Source of the DNA: Streptomyces zaomyceticus
GTDB lineage: Bacteria; Actinomycetota; Actinomycetes; Streptomycetales; Streptomycetaceae
Direction of reading: 5' to 3'
Assembly (NCBI RefSeq): GCF_014656215.1
Contig: NZ_BNBZ01000002.1
Coordinates: 372,001 to 436,000, forward strand
DNA: 64,000 nt
Position 1 is the stretch's first letter. Each line of letters opens with the position of its first letter. This document shows, piece after piece, positions 54,601 through 62,312 of the stretch. The notes under the pieces were generated by a model, which worked only from the letters and a program-made list of their open reading frames with translations, was not told the DNA's origin and ran no database searches. The position numbers were made by a program, and so were the translations under genes.

Positions 54601-54823
54601 GCCCCGTGCCGGGAGGCGCGGTTCCCCAGACGTCGTCCAGGAGCTGCTGGTAGGTCACGTAGTAGGGCGCGCGCAGGACGAGCGCGGCGAGTACCGCCTG
54701 CCGTCGCACCGGGCCCAGTGCCAGTGGCGCGCCGCCCCGCCAGGCCCTCACCGACCCGAGGAGATCGACCCGCAGATCACCTCCGGTGCCGGTCGTGCCC
54801 CGACCCGATGCATTCACCCTCAC
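51683..54823 (-). CDS. Large SARP regulator: OmpR-type DNA-binding, BTAD, NB-ARC, TPR (AfsR-like)
   Basis: The 1046-aa protein starts with a winged-helix domain (DLRVDLLGSVRAWRGGAPLALGPVRRQAVLAALVL) and a BTAD domain (VDELAEEA...PYDEPLAALRMRALYGSGRQAEALTVYGETRRRLVDELGVEPGEELRHVHQAVL, to about 262). An NB-ARC ATPase with Walker A GTAGVGKT (364-371) and a TPR-rich C-terminal third follow. This is the AfsR architecture, though the homology is of build, not necessarily of role. It should activate target promoters carrying direct repeats 11 bp apart. A 24-bp in-frame duplication gives RDDPRLLGRDDPRLLGR at 263-279. It is divergent from the ferredoxin-P450 operon, and the GTG start was used. Confidence 0.93.
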   Translation of the reverse strand: MRVNASGRGTTGTGGDLRVDLLGSVRAWRGGAPLALGPVRRQAVLAALVLRAPYYVTYQQLLDDVWGTAPPGTGHKVLPSYVHALRKALDEPGTGAGGSVILGQRGGYRLLPGTVRTDVDELAEEAAGAQRAKAAGELDAALAHGGRALDLLRGEPLPGLPGPLAVGERGRLVRQRRALLQDRAECLVLLGDYAEALDTLQAAPLAQPYDEPLAALRMRALYGSGRQAEALTVYGETRRRLVDELGVEPGEELRHVHQAVLRRDDPRLLGRDDPRLLGRTVRARTAETVAPELAGPPEPSPGQAASGGRDSLSGAPDRADPPRASRRRNELPGDIACLVGREKDLALLTAPVSPDAVSVMTVDGTAGVGKTALVVRAAWALADAHPDGCLFVDLHAHGVAHEGVTPQRALRRMLRAVRDGDDTLPGGAGEPDHVDDGGSADGLEDLVTAWRAATSGLRLLLVVDNARSAEQVRPLLPAGPGSRVVVVGRQRLPGLDADLRLTVEPLGTGAAVGLLRELVGESRADGEPEAARELARRCGGLPLALRIASARLQSRPSWTLAFLAGRMSDDMRGLVELRAGDRSVEAAFRVSYDQLGPGLRRGFRALGTNPTARFDGLALAAMLGGSRDEAEDVLEDLVDASLVQQPHPGLYRLHDLVRAHARRVAGEAPEEAAADRDAVLRLYTAAGRLASDWGPGSFPSLTTGPAAAGSSFAGWREASAWLSSVGGELVDVVAFAAAGGHADHAGLLAEALVDHLAGHGHHHECRAALELALACADAATDRRLPAALRNCMGLLDVYQGRFRQAGSWFAAALRLGRAGGEPREEARAIAGTGIVQGQLGKTEEALSALDKALRLADGLADDWLAGVSHCNIGALLHQQGRHELALRHYHSALTLAEKNGRPRTISSTLCFVAEIELALGRNEVATSRLREAVGLADEVENLPLRAATLSRLAAAEHTRGNLRSAVDLHQEALSTLTPQTSTWLEMGVRIRLGGAYAAAGRHTDAQREFRAALSLPGARDHAREYTMACDGLEAAGAARRPGRPGA

Positions 54824-54879
54824 GCCGCATCCCCACGCTCCGTGCGTCCAGTTCCCGCCCGCCGCCGGATTCCTCGTGC

Positions 54880-54937
54880 TTCAAAGGGACTTCATCAGAA
54901 CCGCAACGTGCCACGACAGAGTCTGTCAGGCCCGTGA
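54880..54937. promoter_or_regulatory. SARP-like element 2, between SARP and ferredoxin genes
   Basis: TTCAAAG-GGAC-TTCATCA (54880-54897) followed by GAAC matches element 1 (49972-49993) in 19 of 22 positions, and similarity continues to about 54937. It lies 57 bp from the SARP start and about 210 bp from the ferredoxin start. A perfect GACAGA-G-TCTGTC palindrome is at 54915-54927. Confidence 0.65.
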
Positions 54938-55111
54938 GCGCCACGTCCGCCCCACCCCGGGCGATCCGGTCGGGCCGCACCGGTGAGCGGTGCGACCCGA
55001 TCGGACCGCCGCACCGCTCACCCGAACGGTCCGCTTCCCCTGGCTGTCGCCCTCCCGGCCGACGAGAGTGGCGCGGGGGTCTTGAGCGGGCCGTTGGAGA
55101 GGACCGATCCC

Positions 55112-55339
55112 GTGGTGAGCATTGCCGTCGATCTGAACCGCTGCCAGGGATACGCGCAGTGCGCCTTCCTCGCTCCGGAGATCTTCACCATGCACGGCGA
55201 CGAGGCGTTGCTGTACGACCCCGACGCCGACGATGCGCAGCGCGAGAAGCTGGCCCAGGCCGCCGCGGCCTGCCCCGTACAGGCCATCCTCGTCGATGCC
55301 GTGGACGAGCCGGCCGAGGCGGTGCCCGGTGCTCGGTGA
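55112..55339 (+). CDS. [3Fe-4S]-type ferredoxin
   Basis: The 75-aa acidic protein has the P450-ferredoxin pattern VDLNRCQGYAQCAFLAPEIF...AACPVQAI: C-x5-C plus CP, which leaves three Cys for a 3Fe-4S cluster. It passes electrons from the reductase to the cytochrome P450 encoded downstream. GTG 55112 (or 55115) was chosen for the family-typical short N-terminus, with AGGA 8 nt upstream; the longer frame adds about 43 unlikely residues. Its 3' end overlaps the reductase start. Confidence 0.9.
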   Translation: MVSIAVDLNRCQGYAQCAFLAPEIFTMHGDEALLYDPDADDAQREKLAQAAAACPVQAILVDAVDEPAEAVPGAR

Positions 55340-56720
55340 GGGAGCCCTGGCGCAGCTCAAACGCGAGGGCCGCATCGTCGTCGTCGGCGCCTCGCTGGCA
55401 GGTCTGCGGGCTGCCGAGACCTTGCGGGCCAAGGGCTTCGCGGGCTCACTGACCATGATCGGCGACGAGCCCTGCGAACCGTACGACCGGCCCCCGCTGT
55501 CCAAGGGGGTGCTGCTCGGCAGGGCGCGCGCCGACCGCACCGCACTGCCCCGGCTCCGATCCGTCGACGCGACCTGGCGGCTCGGCGTTCCCGCCAGTGG
55601 GCTGGACATGGCCGCGCGGAGGGTGCGGCTGGCCGACGGTGACGAGGTCCCGTACGACCGGCTGCTGATCGCCACCGGTGTCCGGGCGCGGCCGTGGCCG
55701 CGCGAGGAGGAGGCGGAACTCGACGGCGTCTTCGTGCTGCGGACCCGCGACGACGGCGCCGCGCTCGCCCGGCGGCTCGACGAGGGACCCGAACGGGTCC
55801 TCGTCATCGGGGGAGGGTTCGCCGGCTCGGAGGTCGCCTCCGCCTGCCGCGAACGCGGCCTCCCCGTCACCGTGGCGGAACGAGGCGCCGCGCCCCTGGT
55901 CGGCGCACTCGGCGGGGTGGTCGCGACGGTCGCCGCCGGCCTTCAGCGCGAGCACGGTGTGGACCTGCGGTGCGGGGTCACGGTGACCGCCCTGGAGGGC
56001 GACGCCTCGGGACGGGTGCGCGCCGCGCATCTGTCCGACGGCTCCACCGTGGAGACCGACGTGGTGGTCGTCTCGCTCGGCGCCCTCCGCAACACCGAAT
56101 GGCTGAACGGTTCCGGGCTCGGGGCAGGACCCCGCGGCATCGCCTGCGACGCCGGCTGCCGGGCCTTCGACATCCGGGGAATCGTGACCGACGACATCTA
56201 CGCGGCGGGCGACGTCGCCCGCTGCCCCCACCCCCTGTTCGGCTACCAGTTCCTGTCGCTGGAGCACTGGGGCAACGCCGTCGCCCAGGCCGGTATCGCG
56301 GCACACAACATGCTCAGCGAGAGCACCGACCGACTGCCGCACATGGACGTTCCGTCCTTCTGGTCCTCCCAGTTCGGCGTCAACATCAAGTCGGTCGGCG
56401 TGCCGTCGCTGGGGACGGAGATCTTCATCTCGCAGGGCTCGCTGGACAGCCGCCGGTTCATCGGCGTCTACGGATACCAGGGCCGCGTCATCGGCGCCGT
56501 CTCCTTCGACCACGGCCGATGGCTGCCGTTCTACAAGGAACTCATCGAGAGCACCGCGCCGTTCCCGCCGCAGTTCCCCACGGTCGACCGGCACGCGGAC
56601 GGACAACGGCCGATGGACGCGGACTTCCCCGACCCGTCGGTCCCCAGCCACGGCCCCACCGTGACCCTCAGCGGATACTCGCCGGCCGACCGCCGGATGA
56701 CGTTCACCCCCGCGCACTGA
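55329..56720 (+). CDS. Ferredoxin reductase (FAD/NAD(P)H, P450-linked)
   Basis: The 463-aa flavoprotein has two Rossmann motifs, IVVVGASLAGLRAAETLRAKG near the N-terminus and VLVIGGGFAGSEVASACRERG near residue 158. The motifs GDEPCEPYDRPPLSK and DDIYAAGDVARCPHPLFGYQFLSLEHWGNAVAQ are typical of BphA4/putidaredoxin-reductase-type enzymes. It transfers electrons from NAD(P)H to the ferredoxin. GTG 55329 overlaps the ferredoxin end by 11 nt. It is followed by the P450 24 nt later. Confidence 0.9.
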   Translation: MLGEGALAQLKREGRIVVVGASLAGLRAAETLRAKGFAGSLTMIGDEPCEPYDRPPLSKGVLLGRARADRTALPRLRSVDATWRLGVPASGLDMAARRVRLADGDEVPYDRLLIATGVRARPWPREEEAELDGVFVLRTRDDGAALARRLDEGPERVLVIGGGFAGSEVASACRERGLPVTVAERGAAPLVGALGGVVATVAAGLQREHGVDLRCGVTVTALEGDASGRVRAAHLSDGSTVETDVVVVSLGALRNTEWLNGSGLGAGPRGIACDAGCRAFDIRGIVTDDIYAAGDVARCPHPLFGYQFLSLEHWGNAVAQAGIAAHNMLSESTDRLPHMDVPSFWSSQFGVNIKSVGVPSLGTEIFISQGSLDSRRFIGVYGYQGRVIGAVSFDHGRWLPFYKELIESTAPFPPQFPTVDRHADGQRPMDADFPDPSVPSHGPTVTLSGYSPADRRMTFTPAH

Positions 56721-56744
56721 CCCGCACGGCCACAAGGACCTGTC

Positions 56745-57988
56745 ATGACGCAAACCCTGCTGCACCAGATCCTGGACTATGCCAACCGGGCCGACCCGTA
56801 CCCGATCTACGAAGAGCTGCGGAGGACACCGGTCCACCACGAGGCCGACGGGCCGTACGTGATCAGCACGTACTACGAGATCCGCAGCCTTCTGCACGAT
56901 CCCCGGATCAGCTCCGACGCCCGCAACCTGGCGCCCGGCAGCGCCGGCCCGCTGCCCGAGGCGGCGCCCGAGGAGAGTGCCCTGCCGCCGGGCTTCCTAC
57001 GGCTCGACCCGCCGGAACACGACCGGATGCGGCGCATGACGAACCGGCACTTCGGCCCGCCTCACTCCCCCCACCGGGTGGACGGAATGCGCCCGGAACT
57101 CCACGACATCGTCGCCGGCCTCATCGACGGTCTCGGCGACCCCGGCCGGATCGACCTGGTGGAGCAGTTCTCCTACCCGTTCCCGGTGACGGTGATCTGC
57201 AGGCTGCTCGGAGTGCCCCGCGAGGACGAGGCGCGCTTCCACACCTGGCGGACACCCTCGCCGCCAGCCTGGACCCCGACCCGGACGCCGATCCCGGAGA
57301 ACGCGACAGGGGCGGCAAGGTGGCGCACGAGGCCCGGATGCAGCTGGGCATGTACCTGGCCGGCCTGATCGAGGAGCGCCGCAAGAACCCCGGCGACGAC
57401 ATGCTCTCCCAGCTGGCGACGGCCAAGGGCCAGGACGGCCCGATGACCACGATGGAGCTGCTCAGCACCGCGGCGCTGCTGCTGATCGCGGGGCACGAGA
57501 CCACGGTCAACCTCATCACCAACGGCATGCTGACCCTGCTGCGCAACCCCGACGTCCTCCAGCGCCTCAGGAACGAACCGCGCCTGGCCGTGCCCCTCGT
57601 CGAGGAACTCCTGCGCTACGAGCCGCCGGTGCAACTGCTGCCCCAGCGCACCACGCTCGCCGACATCGAGGTCCGCGGCGTCACCATTCCCAAGGGCGCC
57701 ACCCTCTGGCTGGTCCTGGCGTCCGGAAACCGCGACCCCCGGCGCTTCGAGAACCCGGACCGCTTCGACCCGGACCGACAGGACATCCAGCACCTCGGCC
57801 TGGGCAGCGGCATCCACAGCTGCTTCGGCGCCCCGCTCGCCCGGCTGGAGGCCCAGCTCGCCCTGTCGGAGCTGGCCCGCAGACTGGAGAACCCACGCCT
57901 GCTCGACGACCCGCCCCCGTACCGCCGGAACGCCGTACTGCGCGGGCCGCGCCGGCTGCGGATCGCCTGCGACGGGATCCGCGCCTAG
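56745..57988 (+). pseudogene. Cytochrome P450 with single-base frameshift
   Basis: The 5' part (56745 to about 57247) encodes a P450 N-terminus (LLHQILDYANRADPYPIYEELRRTPVHHE, PPEHDRMRRMTNRHF, VTVICRLLGVPREDEARFHTW). From about 57249 the frame shifts by one: ADTLAASLDPDPDADPGERDRGG, then I-helix LLLIAGHETTVNL, ExxR EELLRYEPP and heme motif GLGSGIHSCFGAPLARLE. Adding one G at the GG of 57247-57248 restores a 414-aa P450 of normal length. As written, translation ends at 57368 after 207 aa, without heme binding. It is either a recent null mutation or a sequencing error; all downstream motifs are intact. It would be the terminal oxidase of the ferredoxin/reductase operon. Confidence 0.88.
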
Positions 57989-58143
57989 AGGGGGGGGCCT
58001 TCACCCGCGGTACCCGCGGCACGGCGGCACCTGCGGCGTGTGGACGGCACAGGCGGCGTGCGGACGGCAAGGGCGGGCACAGAACGGGGCCCTCGTTCGT
58101 GCACGGTGCCGTACGTGCCCGGATGCCCGCGCGTCGCGCGGGC

Positions 58144-59394
58144 TCAGACGCGGACGATGACGAGGGCGATGTCGTCGCGGGCTCCGCTGGCGACGCCGAG
58201 TCGCGCGAGCAGCGCGTCGGCCATCCGTGCCGGGGCGAGCCCGACGAGATCGCCCAGTGCGGTGGTGAGCCGGTCCAGGCCGGTGTCGATGTCCTCGTCG
58301 CGGCGTTCGATCAGCCCGTCGGTATAGAGGACGAGGGTGTCGCCCGGCCGGTAGGCCATGCCGGCCTGCGGTCGGGGAACATGCTCGGGCCTTGCTCCCA
58401 GCGGCGGGTCGGTGGCCTGGTCCAGGAGCTCGCACGTGCCGTCCTCGTGCAGCAGCGCCGGCGGCGGGTGCCCGGCGCTGGAGTAGACGAGCAGTTGGGA
58501 GCGGGTGTCCACGAGTACGGAGACCGCGGTCGCGGCGAGTGCGCCGTCGACGGAGCGGGCGTACATGCCCAGCACCTCCAGAGCCCCGGCGGGACCGGCC
58601 ACCGCCCGACTCGCCGCGGACAGCGCGCTGCGGAGCATGCCCATGACGGTGGCCGCCTCCAGCCCGTGCCCGACGACGTCGCCGACGGCGACGGTGAACC
58701 GTCCCTCGGCCAGGTCGACGGTGTCGTACCAGTCGCCGCACACGTTCAGCGAACCGACCGCCGGCAGATAGCGCACCGCCACGTTGCTGTGCCGAGCCAG
58801 GTCGGGGGAGTGCAGCATCGCCTCCTGCAAGGTGACGGCGACCTCCCGCTCCCGGGCGTGCGCCGCCCGCAGCTCCTCGTTCAGCCGCTGGAGCTCCCGC
58901 GCGCGGGCGTACAGCTCGGCCTCCATCCCCTCCTCGCGCTCGGTCATCCGCCGCCCCTGCCCCTCGGTCCGGCGGCGGAACCGGCGGGACTGCATGAACG
59001 CGGTCACGTCCTCCACCCGGTGGATGATCCACGCGACCCGACCGTCCGCCTCCTTGACCGGGGTGTTCACCGGGGACCACCAGCGTTCTTCGAACACACC
59101 GGGCTGCGAGACCACGGGGATGTCGTACTTCTGCACCGCCATCGTGTCGGTCTCACCCGTGGCCAGCACCCGCCCCAGCGACGCCCCGAGGTTCTTCACC
59201 CCGTCCGCGTCCGGGTCGCCGGGATTGTCGGGGAATGCGTCGAACACGTGCTGCCCGAGCAGATCCGCCCGGGTGCGGCCGGTCGCCCGCAGGTACGCGT
59301 CGTTGACGTCCACGATCACCAGATCCGGTGCCAGCACCAGATATGGACTGGGCGTCGCGGCGAACAACGCACCGTGGTCGATCTCCGGTCTCAC
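58144..59394 (-). CDS. PAS domain-containing PP2C/SpoIIE-type phosphatase
   Basis: The 416-aa protein has an N-terminal PAS fold (HGALFAATPSPYLVLAPDLVIVDVNDAYLRATGRTRADLLGQHVFDAFP), then a coiled-coil linker (ARARELQRLNEELRAAHAREREVAVTLQEAM). The SpoIIE/RsbU phosphatase domain carries the metal-binding Asp residues (NVCGDWYDTVDLAEGRFTVAVGDVVGHGLEAA, VLYTDGLIERR, ARDDIALVIVRV). Such proteins dephosphorylate anti-anti-sigma factors in response to a PAS-sensed signal. GTG 59394 (RPEIDHGALF) was chosen by family N-terminus; GGAAGG lies only 3 nt away, so the start is less certain. No anti-sigma gene is adjacent. Confidence 0.88.
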   Translation of the reverse strand: MRPEIDHGALFAATPSPYLVLAPDLVIVDVNDAYLRATGRTRADLLGQHVFDAFPDNPGDPDADGVKNLGASLGRVLATGETDTMAVQKYDIPVVSQPGVFEERWWSPVNTPVKEADGRVAWIIHRVEDVTAFMQSRRFRRRTEGQGRRMTEREEGMEAELYARARELQRLNEELRAAHAREREVAVTLQEAMLHSPDLARHSNVAVRYLPAVGSLNVCGDWYDTVDLAEGRFTVAVGDVVGHGLEAATVMGMLRSALSAASRAVAGPAGALEVLGMYARSVDGALAATAVSVLVDTRSQLLVYSSAGHPPPALLHEDGTCELLDQATDPPLGARPEHVPRPQAGMAYRPGDTLVLYTDGLIERRDEDIDTGLDRLTTALGDLVGLAPARMADALLARLGVASGARDDIALVIVRV

Positions 59395-59536
59395 AGACCT
59401 TCCGATCCTCGTCCCGAGCGCAACCCCTGTCACCAGCCTACGCAGCGCTCCGGCCGACCGCGCTTCAGCGGGCCCCACCGGTGTGACCTGCCGGAACCAC
59501 CCGGCCACTGAGCCCACACGATCCCTGTATGGCCGG

Positions 59537-59797
59537 TCACGCCCCTTCCGGCGGGTGGCACTCCTGGCCGGTCTTGGCCCGTGCGGTGCCGGGGTGGGAC
59601 GGATTCCAGAGCCGGTCGGCCTCGCCACGGGCCACGTGCTCCTCGTAGATCCGCACCTTGTACCGCATCACGTCCAAGGTCTCCTGCAGCTCCCTGATCT
59701 GCGTCTCCACCCGGCTTTCGTGCCGGCGCAGCAGCTCGAGGCGCTCGTGTTCGTTTCCGGGGCCCCGGCGGGCCAGGTCGATGTACTCCCGGATCAC
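59537..59797 (-). pseudogene. Truncated MerR-family regulator (C-terminal part only)
   Basis: The frame encodes IREYIDLARRGPGNEHERLELLRRHESRVETQIRELQETLDVMRYKVRIYEEHVARGEADRLW..., the dimerisation coiled coil of a MerR-type regulator. The N-terminal helix-turn-helix (about 70 residues) is missing: no frame upstream of 59797 codes for it. On the other strand, 59809-59865 reads DLADKILNDVWTHTATGR then stop, which could be the C-terminal tail of a lost gene. This fits a deletion scar. It cannot bind DNA as it stands. Confidence 0.6.
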
Positions 59798-59917
59798 CCA
59801 CCTCCCCGGATCTCGCCGACAAGATCCTCAACGACGTCTGGACGCATACGGCGACCGGCCGGTGAGGCGCGATGCCGGCCGTGTTCCGTGGCGAGGAGAC
59901 GCCGGGGCCGGAGCGGC

Positions 59918-60487
59918 TCACCACCAGTAGACGGGGTACCTCGGCGCCGCGCGCCGGACGCGGGACGCGGCGTACGCGGTCAGTACGAGCAAGACCGTGG
60001 ACCCGCACAGCAGGGGGAGGAACCTGGCCGGCGCGGGTTCCTGGAGGACGATGACGACGGCGGTGGCGCACGCCGGGGAGCGCGGGGTCCGGGCCAGTGT
60101 CGTCAGGGCGAGGGTGGCACCGGCGGCGAGGGCGGCGGCCCACGCGCTGCCGTGCGACGCGACGGCCACCGCGTATCCGGCGGCGGCCCCGAGGAGATGG
60201 CCGACGACCACGCTCCTCGGCTGGGCCGGCGGCAGCGCGGGGGCGCAGTGGACCAGTGCGGCGCTGGCGGCGAGCGGGGGGATGAGCACCGGCTCGTGGA
60301 GGGCGGCGCCGATCGCGACGAGCGCGAGGAGGGCAGCTGGGGCGGCGCTGACGTTGTGGGCGGCGGCCGCGGGCGTGGGTCGCGCCGGTGCACGACCGGC
60401 CATGCGGGCCGGGCGCGGGCGCCGGCCGCGGGGGCCGGCGGCGTCGTTCACGGCCGGGGCGGGATGGGGAGCGGTGTCGGTCTTCAC
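59918..60487 (-). CDS. HPP-family-like integral membrane protein
   Basis: The 189-aa protein has four or five hydrophobic segments in its C-terminal 140 residues (ALLALVAIGAALHEPVLIPPLAASAALVHC, SVVVGHLLGAAAGYAVAVASHGSAWAAALAAGATLALTTL, FLPLLCGSTVLLVLTAYAA). PRSVVVGHLLGAAAGY and the following PACATAVVIVLQ resemble HPP-domain membrane proteins, which include nitrite transporters in plants and cyanobacteria. The GTG start at 60487 is uncertain; an ATG about 32 codons in is an alternative. Function unknown. Confidence 0.6.
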   Translation of the reverse strand: MKTDTAPHPAPAVNDAAGPRGRRPRPARMAGRAPARPTPAAAAHNVSAAPAALLALVAIGAALHEPVLIPPLAASAALVHCAPALPPAQPRSVVVGHLLGAAAGYAVAVASHGSAWAAALAAGATLALTTLARTPRSPACATAVVIVLQEPAPARFLPLLCGSTVLLVLTAYAASRVRRAAPRYPVYWW

Positions 60488-60824
60488 GTGATGCGGGGTT
60501 TCCGGGGCAGGCGGCCGTGGGCCGGACGAGACGGAGTGGGGGCGGTCGGTCGCCCGGTTCTCTGTGGTCGACAGCCGGCCCGGTCTCGCGCCCGACCCTG
60601 GTGCGGCGGCGCGGCCTCGCTCCACTCCAAGCAGCGGGTTTTCGGCCGGCCGACCGGGGGCGTAGCCGGGCCTTCGGCGTAAAGCGGGCCGAATGACCCC
60701 ACTCCGATACGAGCGGGACGGAGCAGGCGTCGGTACGGCCCCCGGCCGTCCAGATGCCGCAGACGTCCGCCGTACCGAACCGGGGCCTCCTCGTATCCGG
60801 CCCACATCCGCACCGCGGGACTCG
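60488..60824. other. Intergenic region without a gene
   Basis: This 337-bp stretch lies between the HPP-like start and the M64 peptidase stop. I see no protein-like frame, strong hairpin or repeat in it; it should hold the HPP-like gene's promoter and the peptidase's transcript end. Confidence 0.4.
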
Positions 60825-62174
60825 TCAGAGCCGGATCGTCCAGCTGACCGTGGACCTCATCGTCCGGGCGATGGCGCGGTCCCGCACCGAGGGCGTACGG
60901 TCCTCGGCCGTGAGGGACAGGGTGTGCCTGCGCAGGTCGAGCAGCCGCAGGGCCAGGTCGGACACGCGTACGTGGGTGCGGCCCGCGAGGGACTTGATCT
61001 CCCGCCCGTCCAGGTACCAGCGGAGGGTGAGCTGACGCCCGTCCGCCCCCGCCAGCCGGGGGACGAGGGCCTTGGCGGTGTCGCCCGCGCGGAGGGGACG
61101 ATCGGTGGACGTGACGGGGGAGGCGATGCGCGCCTCGCGGTAGAAGCCGGCGATCATCGCCTCCACTCCCGGCAGATTGAAGGGCTTGCCGAGGGAGCGC
61201 ATCAGGGAGTCCTCGGTGGGGCGCCGGAGTCCGGTGACGTAGTAGCCGCCGCCCTCGTACGCGCCGACGGTGCCGCCGTCGGGGGACCGCTCACCGAGCC
61301 AGCGGTGCCACTTGGCGCCCCGGTCGGCCATGTCGTCGGCCGTGAGGGTGGTGATGTTGGAGTCCGCGGGCTCGGGGCCCAGGTACCGCTCGTAGCCGGG
61401 GTAGTCGGCGTAGAAGTACTCGTCGGCGAGCTTGCCCAGGGAGTGGCCGGTCTCGTGGATCGCGACCTGGCCGGACTTCTCGTTGCCCGCCGAGGCCGTG
61501 GATATGCCCTCGTAGCCGAGGGTCTCGCTGGGCTCGTTGTAGCCCGCGCCGCCGTACTTGGTGCTGTTGGCGAGGACGAGCACCAGGTCGGCCTCCGGGG
61601 CCTTCGCGACGTATCCGTCGACCTTGTCCTGGTCGATGCAGAGGAGCCGCTCGATCTCGTCGCACCAGAAGTACGAGCCGAGGGCCGTGTCCCGGAGGGT
61701 GTCGGGAGAGGGGTCGCCGGAGACGCCGGACTGGTTCGAGACGGCGTCGACGGTCCAGACGTTGAAGAGGTTGCGGTAGGTGGTGTACGGCTCGACGGCC
61801 GTCAGCTCGGCCCATTTCCGCCGGGCGTCGGCGTGGAAGCGGGGGAGTTCGGCGACGGTGTAGCCGTCTCCGACGACGACGATGTCGAGCCGGTCGGCGG
61901 TGGGGCCGTTGTCGACGATCTTGGCCACCTCGCCGTCGGCGGTCGCCTCGGTCGCCGTCAGGCGGGAGGCCGGCTGGTCACGGCCCTCCGGCGACACACG
62001 GGTGTGGCCGGATCCGGCGAGCGTCCCGTGCTCCGGCCCCGGAATCTCGACCTCGACTCCGGCCGTGGGGGGTGCCGTCGGGTCCGCGGCGGCGCTGCCG
62101 GGTGCGGCGGCGAGTACGGCCATGAGGGCGACGGTCACTCCGACCGTCATGGCCCCTCGTCGTGCTGAACGCAT
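60825..62174 (-). CDS. Secreted M64-family metallopeptidase
   Basis: The 449-aa protein has a signal peptide (residues 1-30, cleavage near SAAA|DP). Its zinc motif is VAIHETGHSLGKLADEY (H240, E241, H244 and D251 or a nearby third ligand). Other motifs are LDIVVVGDGYTVAELPRFHADARRKWAEL and NLFNVWTVDAVSNQSGVS, typical of IgA-peptidase M64 proteins (PF09471). A C-terminal beta domain (YLDGREIKSLAGRTHVRVSDLALR) may be an Ig-like module. It is a secreted protease of unknown target. AAGGGG lies 8 nt before the ATG. It is divergent from the XRE-TPR regulator. Confidence 0.9.
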   Translation of the reverse strand: MRSARRGAMTVGVTVALMAVLAAAPGSAAADPTAPPTAGVEVEIPGPEHGTLAGSGHTRVSPEGRDQPASRLTATEATADGEVAKIVDNGPTADRLDIVVVGDGYTVAELPRFHADARRKWAELTAVEPYTTYRNLFNVWTVDAVSNQSGVSGDPSPDTLRDTALGSYFWCDEIERLLCIDQDKVDGYVAKAPEADLVLVLANSTKYGGAGYNEPSETLGYEGISTASAGNEKSGQVAIHETGHSLGKLADEYFYADYPGYERYLGPEPADSNITTLTADDMADRGAKWHRWLGERSPDGGTVGAYEGGGYYVTGLRRPTEDSLMRSLGKPFNLPGVEAMIAGFYREARIASPVTSTDRPLRAGDTAKALVPRLAGADGRQLTLRWYLDGREIKSLAGRTHVRVSDLALRLLDLRRHTLSLTAEDRTPSVRDRAIARTMRSTVSWTIRL

Positions 62175-62201
62175 GAAATCAGCCCCTTGTCAGGCGAGTT
62201 A

Positions 62202-62221
62202 AGTGCATCGGTAAATGCACT
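62202..62221. promoter_or_regulatory. Inverted repeat AGTGCAT-n6-ATGCACT
   Basis: A 7-bp perfect inverted repeat (62202-62208 and 62215-62221) lies in the divergent gap between the peptidase and the XRE regulator, 28 bp from the peptidase start and about 90 bp from the regulator start. It is a likely operator for the divergent pair, perhaps for the XRE-TPR protein. Confidence 0.5.
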
Positions 62222-62312
62222 GAACGAGTCGCTTAAGCTAGGGGGAACGCGAGGGTGTGCGCAATGCCTACTGCTTCTGGATACTGGGCAGTTCACGAAC
62301 CAGGGGGTTCCC

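Noticed and set aside
50606-54937. 1443-codon plus-strand frame over the propeller and SARP genes
   Set aside because: Partly out-of-frame and partly antisense shadow; the SARP on the minus strand and the propeller in another frame have clear domains.
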